A program made the translations under genes and the position numbers. Positions 60,852 through 64,000 of a stretch of 64,000 bases of DNA are shown here, piece by piece. Numbering within the stretch: the stretch's first letter is position 1; each line of letters starts with the position of its first letter. The notes below the pieces were generated by a model. That model saw nothing but the letters and a program-made list of their open reading frames with translations. It was not told where the DNA came from and made no database searches. The stretch comes from MFD00082-c5 sp963697995 (GTDB lineage: Bacteria > Chlamydiota > Chlamydiia > Chlamydiales > JAJFMB01): NCBI GenBank assembly GCA_963697995.1, contig OY969110.1, positions 248,001 through 312,000 of the forward strand. The letters run 5' to 3'.

Positions 60852-61571
60852 TCACGAAGAGACATTTTGAGCATAAATGTCGATATCCATCAGGGAAATA
60901 AAACCCAAATCGTTATAAAGTTTTTTTGCTGCAGGAGAACTCAACAGAACCAACTTTTCTAGGCCCTGTTTTTTTGCAAGGTGGATAAGAAACTGCATTA
61001 TCGCACGCCCACACCCCTTTTTTTGTCGTTCCGGAAGGGTACCAATGTTCATAATAGCCCCAATTTTGCCTTGAGCAATGAGTGTACCTGTGGCCATCGG
61101 CACCCCTTCCAAATAAAACACATAATCTTGTGTTTTTGTGCTTTCAAATAATTTCGCATACTCTGTCTTGGTTATTTCATCAAAATGAAACGCTTTTGCC
61201 AAGGTCGAGTGAAAATCCTCTCCCTTCACAGCCCTAATATCGTGCTTAACGCTTGAGACAGCCTCAAGATTGAACAATACCATCAAAGTGCAAGTGATGA
61301 TCGATTGAAAACCCCGTTTTTGCAAAGCACCCAAAAGAAGAGGAGAGTTATACTCGTGAACCCAAAATGAAAGAGTGTTTTTAGCTATTTGAGAAATCAG
61401 TTGGTCAATTTTTATATCGATTTCTTCAACAGATGAGAGGTGCATCACACCATTCAAAAAAGGGTGGGGAATCCCTGAAATCCATGTAAAGCCATTTTTA
61501 GAATCCTCTTGTGGTGATTTTAGAACAGCATAAAAAGACTCAAGATCGCGTAATACTTCAAAACTTAACAT
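60852..61571 (-). CDS. GNAT acetyltransferase
   Basis: 239 residues with GGAGG at good spacing before ATG 61571. The C-terminal half is a GNAT: VPMATGTLIAQGKIGAIMNI, acetyl-CoA loop ERQKKGCGRAIMQFLIHLAK, and the late SPAAKKLYNDLGF. The N-terminal 120 residues (DLESFYAVLKSPQEDSKNGF, WVHEYNSPLLLGALQKRGF) form a diverged first half, as in two-domain GNATs. Substrate unknown. It is 21 bases upstream of the pentapeptide gene and probably co-transcribed with it. Confidence 0.85.
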   Translation of the reverse strand: MLSFEVLRDLESFYAVLKSPQEDSKNGFTWISGIPHPFLNGVMHLSSVEEIDIKIDQLISQIAKNTLSFWVHEYNSPLLLGALQKRGFQSIITCTLMVLFNLEAVSSVKHDIRAVKGEDFHSTLAKAFHFDEITKTEYAKLFESTKTQDYVFYLEGVPMATGTLIAQGKIGAIMNIGTLPERQKKGCGRAIMQFLIHLAKKQGLEKLVLLSSPAAKKLYNDLGFISLMDIDIYAQNVSS

Positions 61572-61646
61572 AATAACCTCCGTTAATGTAAAAAAGCATA
61601 TGTTACCTCAAAGCAGAGATTATGATTTACCGTATCGAATACGGTA

Positions 61647-62471
61647 TTAGATAAGCCCCACATCAGAAAAGAGCTTCGCCATTTGAAAAAGCTCCTGCTT
61701 ACTGTAGCAAGAAAGTTTATCTTTAAGATTTTCAAAGTAAAATTCAACAGTTCTTTTAGAAAGACTTAAAAAAGCTGCTGTTTCTTTTGCAGAATAATTT
61801 TTAAGCAAGAGCTTCAATAACTCCCGCTCTCTTGGCGAGAGCTTAGTTGCAAGCTTTGATGGCCTCAAAAGCCCCAAATCCTCGTAGTAGCTTAGGCGAT
61901 CGCTTGAAGAGAGCCCCGGATGAACAGGCTCATTTAAGAAAAAATCGGCACCTTTCAATTGAATAAGCGAGACCGCCTCCTGTTTCATCTTCGACAAGAT
62001 AGAAGAGAGCTCCTTTTTAAAATAGGATGCAAAAGTGTGCAAAAGTTGAGGAGAATTCATGTAAAGATTTTGTAAAGAACTACTCTTGTTACCCGAAAAC
62101 CCAAAAAACTCAACTGTATCGGTATGCTTTTCAATGAGGAGAACTCCAAGATCCATATCGAGAACTTTTTTTCCCGAATTTGAAATTTTCTCATGATACT
62201 CTTTTGAACCATGGGTCGTCATCAGGGTCATGCCTGAATGATAAACAGAGGGATGTCTTAAGTAAGGGTCTGTGAGATAAATTTCCTCACTCACATAATG
62301 TTCTGCAAAATCAGGGCGATCGACAAGAACGGTGTATTTTCCCTCATTGTCAATTGAGTGGTAAGTGAAGTAACTGATCCCAAAACGATCTTTTAATGGC
62401 CTCGTTGTCTTTTGGATCAGATTACAAAAACGACAGATGTAAAGTTGATTAATCTCTTGCCATGTCAACAT
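61647..62471 (-). CDS. LuxR-family transcriptional regulator
   Basis: 274 residues from ATG 62471 (62510 is an alternative). Residues 205-265 are a LuxR-type helix-turn-helix: KLSPRERELLKLLLKNYSAK, ETAAFLSLSKRTVEFYFENL, KDKLSCYSKQEL. The N-terminal 190 residues form a sensor-like region (FGISYFTYHSIDNEGKYTVL, TDPYLRHPSVYHSGMTLM) in the size range of autoinducer- or PAS-type domains, but the typical acyl-homoserine-lactone residues are not evident and no LuxI gene is nearby. It is probably a solo regulator. It is divergent from the LRR gene at 62578. Confidence 0.87.
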   Translation of the reverse strand: MLTWQEINQLYICRFCNLIQKTTRPLKDRFGISYFTYHSIDNEGKYTVLVDRPDFAEHYVSEEIYLTDPYLRHPSVYHSGMTLMTTHGSKEYHEKISNSGKKVLDMDLGVLLIEKHTDTVEFFGFSGNKSSSLQNLYMNSPQLLHTFASYFKKELSSILSKMKQEAVSLIQLKGADFFLNEPVHPGLSSSDRLSYYEDLGLLRPSKLATKLSPRERELLKLLLKNYSAKETAAFLSLSKRTVEFYFENLKDKLSCYSKQELFQMAKLFSDVGLI

Positions 62472-62577
62472 ACAGACGTAATGGTACCCTATTCCAAATA
62501 AAAAATTCAAGATAAAAACCCATTGTTTAAAAATATTTATTTATTGATAATAAAGTCATAGTTATTTATAGGTTAAT

Positions 62578-64000
62578 ATGAGTTTATCAATTCTTAACAA
62601 TATGGTTTCTGAAGTTGATTCTTCTTTAAGCAAAGAAGTCAAAGAACAGAAGCTCACAATTTTAGCAGACTATATTCTTGAAAATGGAGAAAAATTAAAA
62701 AATGACATTTTAGATAAAAATTCTACAGATTTATTAACAAGAATTATTGTACTTGCTAAAGACTCTCACTCCCCCAACATAAGGAAGATGAGAGGAGAGT
62801 GTAAACTTATTGAGTTAATGGTCCTTTTAGCGAAAAAAGATGTTGAAAACATTAAAAATTGGATTATTGAAAATAAAGAGGGTTTTGTTTTACATCAAGA
62901 TAAAAAGGCTCAATTTATAAAAGAGATCTTAAGAGCAAAAGAACTTTTAAATTCTGAAGGAGTTTTTTCTGAAAAGGTGTCCTCCTCAATAGCTTTAGTC
63001 TTAACAAACTCTCTAGGACTTAGACATGCTACTAATTTACACCATGAGGATGCTCGTGGTCTCCTAGAAGCCTTAAGTAAAGAAGAAAAGCAACAGGTTT
63101 TTGCTCACTGGATCGAAGCTAAAAAAATTCCACTAGTTCAACTCTCCTTATCAGAAGATGGCCTATTTGAAATAGCTCCCTTTTTAACTTATGTCGATTG
63201 TACTAATTTTGAATTAGACAATTTGGAGAAATTTATTAGTTCATGCAAAAATGCCCATACCTTAATTTTAAACGATAAAAAAATTAAACACTTAACTGAT
63301 CTACCGAATCATCTTACAAAAATCAAAATTTCGGAATCCTCTATTGAAACGATTAACCTCACTCAATGCACAAAATTAAAAGAATTTGAATTTATTAACA
63401 GTCCAAATTTAACTTCTATCGATTTTTCAAATAATCATCAACTCATATTAATTAATTGTAATAAATGTCCGGAGCTCTCATCGCTTGGTCCCTGTTTACC
63501 AAAATCTTTAAATTCATTATATTGTGCTAATTGCGATAAGCTTGCGCTCTTACCTATTATTCCTCCACAAACTTTAGTTGATTTTTATTCAAGTCCTTGT
63601 CTTTCTTATTTCAAAAAACAAAAACAACAAATTTCACTACTTGAAGAAATTAGAGAACATATTCAAAAAAAAGATACTCAAAAAATTAAAGAGTTAATAA
63701 TTGCAAATAATGACACTAAAATTCTCGAGACATTTAACTTAGAGTTTCTCAACGCTTTCTCAAAAGCAAGAGAGCTTTTACAGAAAGAAAACCTTTTAGA
63801 CGTTAATATAGGCTCCTGCATCTCAAAAATCATCTCAGCCGCATTTAATTTAATAGAGATAGATAATCCAGATCAAGCTAAAGCTCTCATTAGTTCAGCC
63901 ATTACAGATGAAAACACACAATTAGAGGTATTAACACACTGGATCAATGAAGAAAGAATAAGCCTTGACACCCTAAATTTAACTAGTAATCAACTTGAAA
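62578..64000 (+). CDS. Leucine-rich-repeat protein, 3'-truncated by window edge
   Basis: The frame is open from ATG 62578 to the last base (474 codons seen), so the gene continues beyond the window. A helical N-terminal part (about 1-200) contains LLEALSKEEKQQVFAHWIEA. From about 215 there are LRR units (FISSCKNAHTLILNDKKIKH, LTQCTKLKEFEFINSPNLTS, CPELSSLGPCLPKSLNSLYC). A second helical region repeats the first (ALISSAITDENTQLEVLTHWINEERI), after which LRRs seem to begin again (LDTLNLTSNQLE). The layout matches the gene at 35646-36977. Probably a large modular LRR protein; function unknown. Confidence 0.82.
   Translation, partial: MSLSILNNMVSEVDSSLSKEVKEQKLTILADYILENGEKLKNDILDKNSTDLLTRIIVLAKDSHSPNIRKMRGECKLIELMVLLAKKDVENIKNWIIENKEGFVLHQDKKAQFIKEILRAKELLNSEGVFSEKVSSSIALVLTNSLGLRHATNLHHEDARGLLEALSKEEKQQVFAHWIEAKKIPLVQLSLSEDGLFEIAPFLTYVDCTNFELDNLEKFISSCKNAHTLILNDKKIKHLTDLPNHLTKIKISESSIETINLTQCTKLKEFEFINSPNLTSIDFSNNHQLILINCNKCPELSSLGPCLPKSLNSLYCANCDKLALLPIIPPQTLVDFYSSPCLSYFKKQKQQISLLEEIREHIQKKDTQKIKELIIANNDTKILETFNLEFLNAFSKARELLQKENLLDVNIGSCISKIISAAFNLIEIDNPDQAKALISSAITDENTQLEVLTHWINEERISLDTLNLTSNQLE

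Noticed and set aside
61647..62471. Complete quorum-sensing pair with the exported acylase at 47306-48298
   Set aside because: No LuxI-type synthase in the window and the acylase is 13 kb away; a link is only speculation.

Overview
The window is AT-rich bacterial DNA with no marker gene that fixes the species. F-box, leucine-rich-repeat, ankyrin and WD40 proteins, many decayed genes and a dense small inverted-repeat element suggest an amoeba- or protist-associated intracellular bacterium. A Chlamydiota (Parachlamydia/Simkania-like) origin is my best guess, and it is an inference.

Layout. 1-15 kb: two unrecognised proteins, a twice-frameshifted P1B-type metal ATPase, two large beta-propeller/Ig-like membrane proteins (one frameshifted), a 1042-aa protein of unknown function, decayed duplicates of the ATPase and of the propeller gene, and a TPR protein, ending at a tRNA with a CAT anticodon. 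15.1-29.8 kb: an apparent genomic island whose right end repeats the 3' end of that tRNA. It carries a tightly overlapping seven-gene operon: trypsin-like protease, GNAT, ABC exporter, GNAT, GNAT, Vat-like xenobiotic acetyltransferase and a bifunctional AAC(6')-APH-like protein. After it come a PhyH-family oxygenase, small membrane proteins, a truncated RhuM gene, hydrolase and conjugation-like relics, ankyrin modules and two paralogous repeat proteins. 30-35 kb: DUF952, SOUL, DUF2878-DCC fusion and ATP-grasp genes, then a gene boxed in by repeat elements. 35.6-48.3 kb: LRR protein, third propeller protein, a transposase relic, three tandem genes with swapped GNAT, ASCH and WD40 domains, an F-box/LRR protein and a choloylglycine-hydrolase-family acylase. 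49.1-57.3 kb: a linear azol(in)e peptide (streptolysin S/TOMM-type) cluster. 57.6-64 kb: alpha/beta hydrolase, relics of a second resistance cassette, VIT transporter, pentapeptide protein, GNAT, LuxR-type regulator and a partial LRR protein.

The most interesting system is the 49-57 kb cluster. A 64-aa precursor with an LPGG junction and a Cys/Ser core is followed by a hairpin, an LLM flavoenzyme, a bactofilin-like protein, a SagB-type dehydrogenase, a SagC-type E1-like/RRE protein, a SagD-type YcaO with a C-terminal PHPYP, two CPBP proteins and a MATE transporter. The expected path is YcaO/C-protein cyclodehydration of Cys/Ser, oxidation to azoles by the SagB-type enzyme, leader removal probably by a CPBP protease, and export by the MATE protein. 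The product is probably a cytolysin or antibiotic of unknown structure.

Thirteen copies or fragments of one TA-flanked inverted-repeat element (ends TAGTCGGCCCTGAAAAAGT) are scattered through the window. Its ends carry stop codons in all three frames, and it forms the C-termini of at least five genes or gene relics here.
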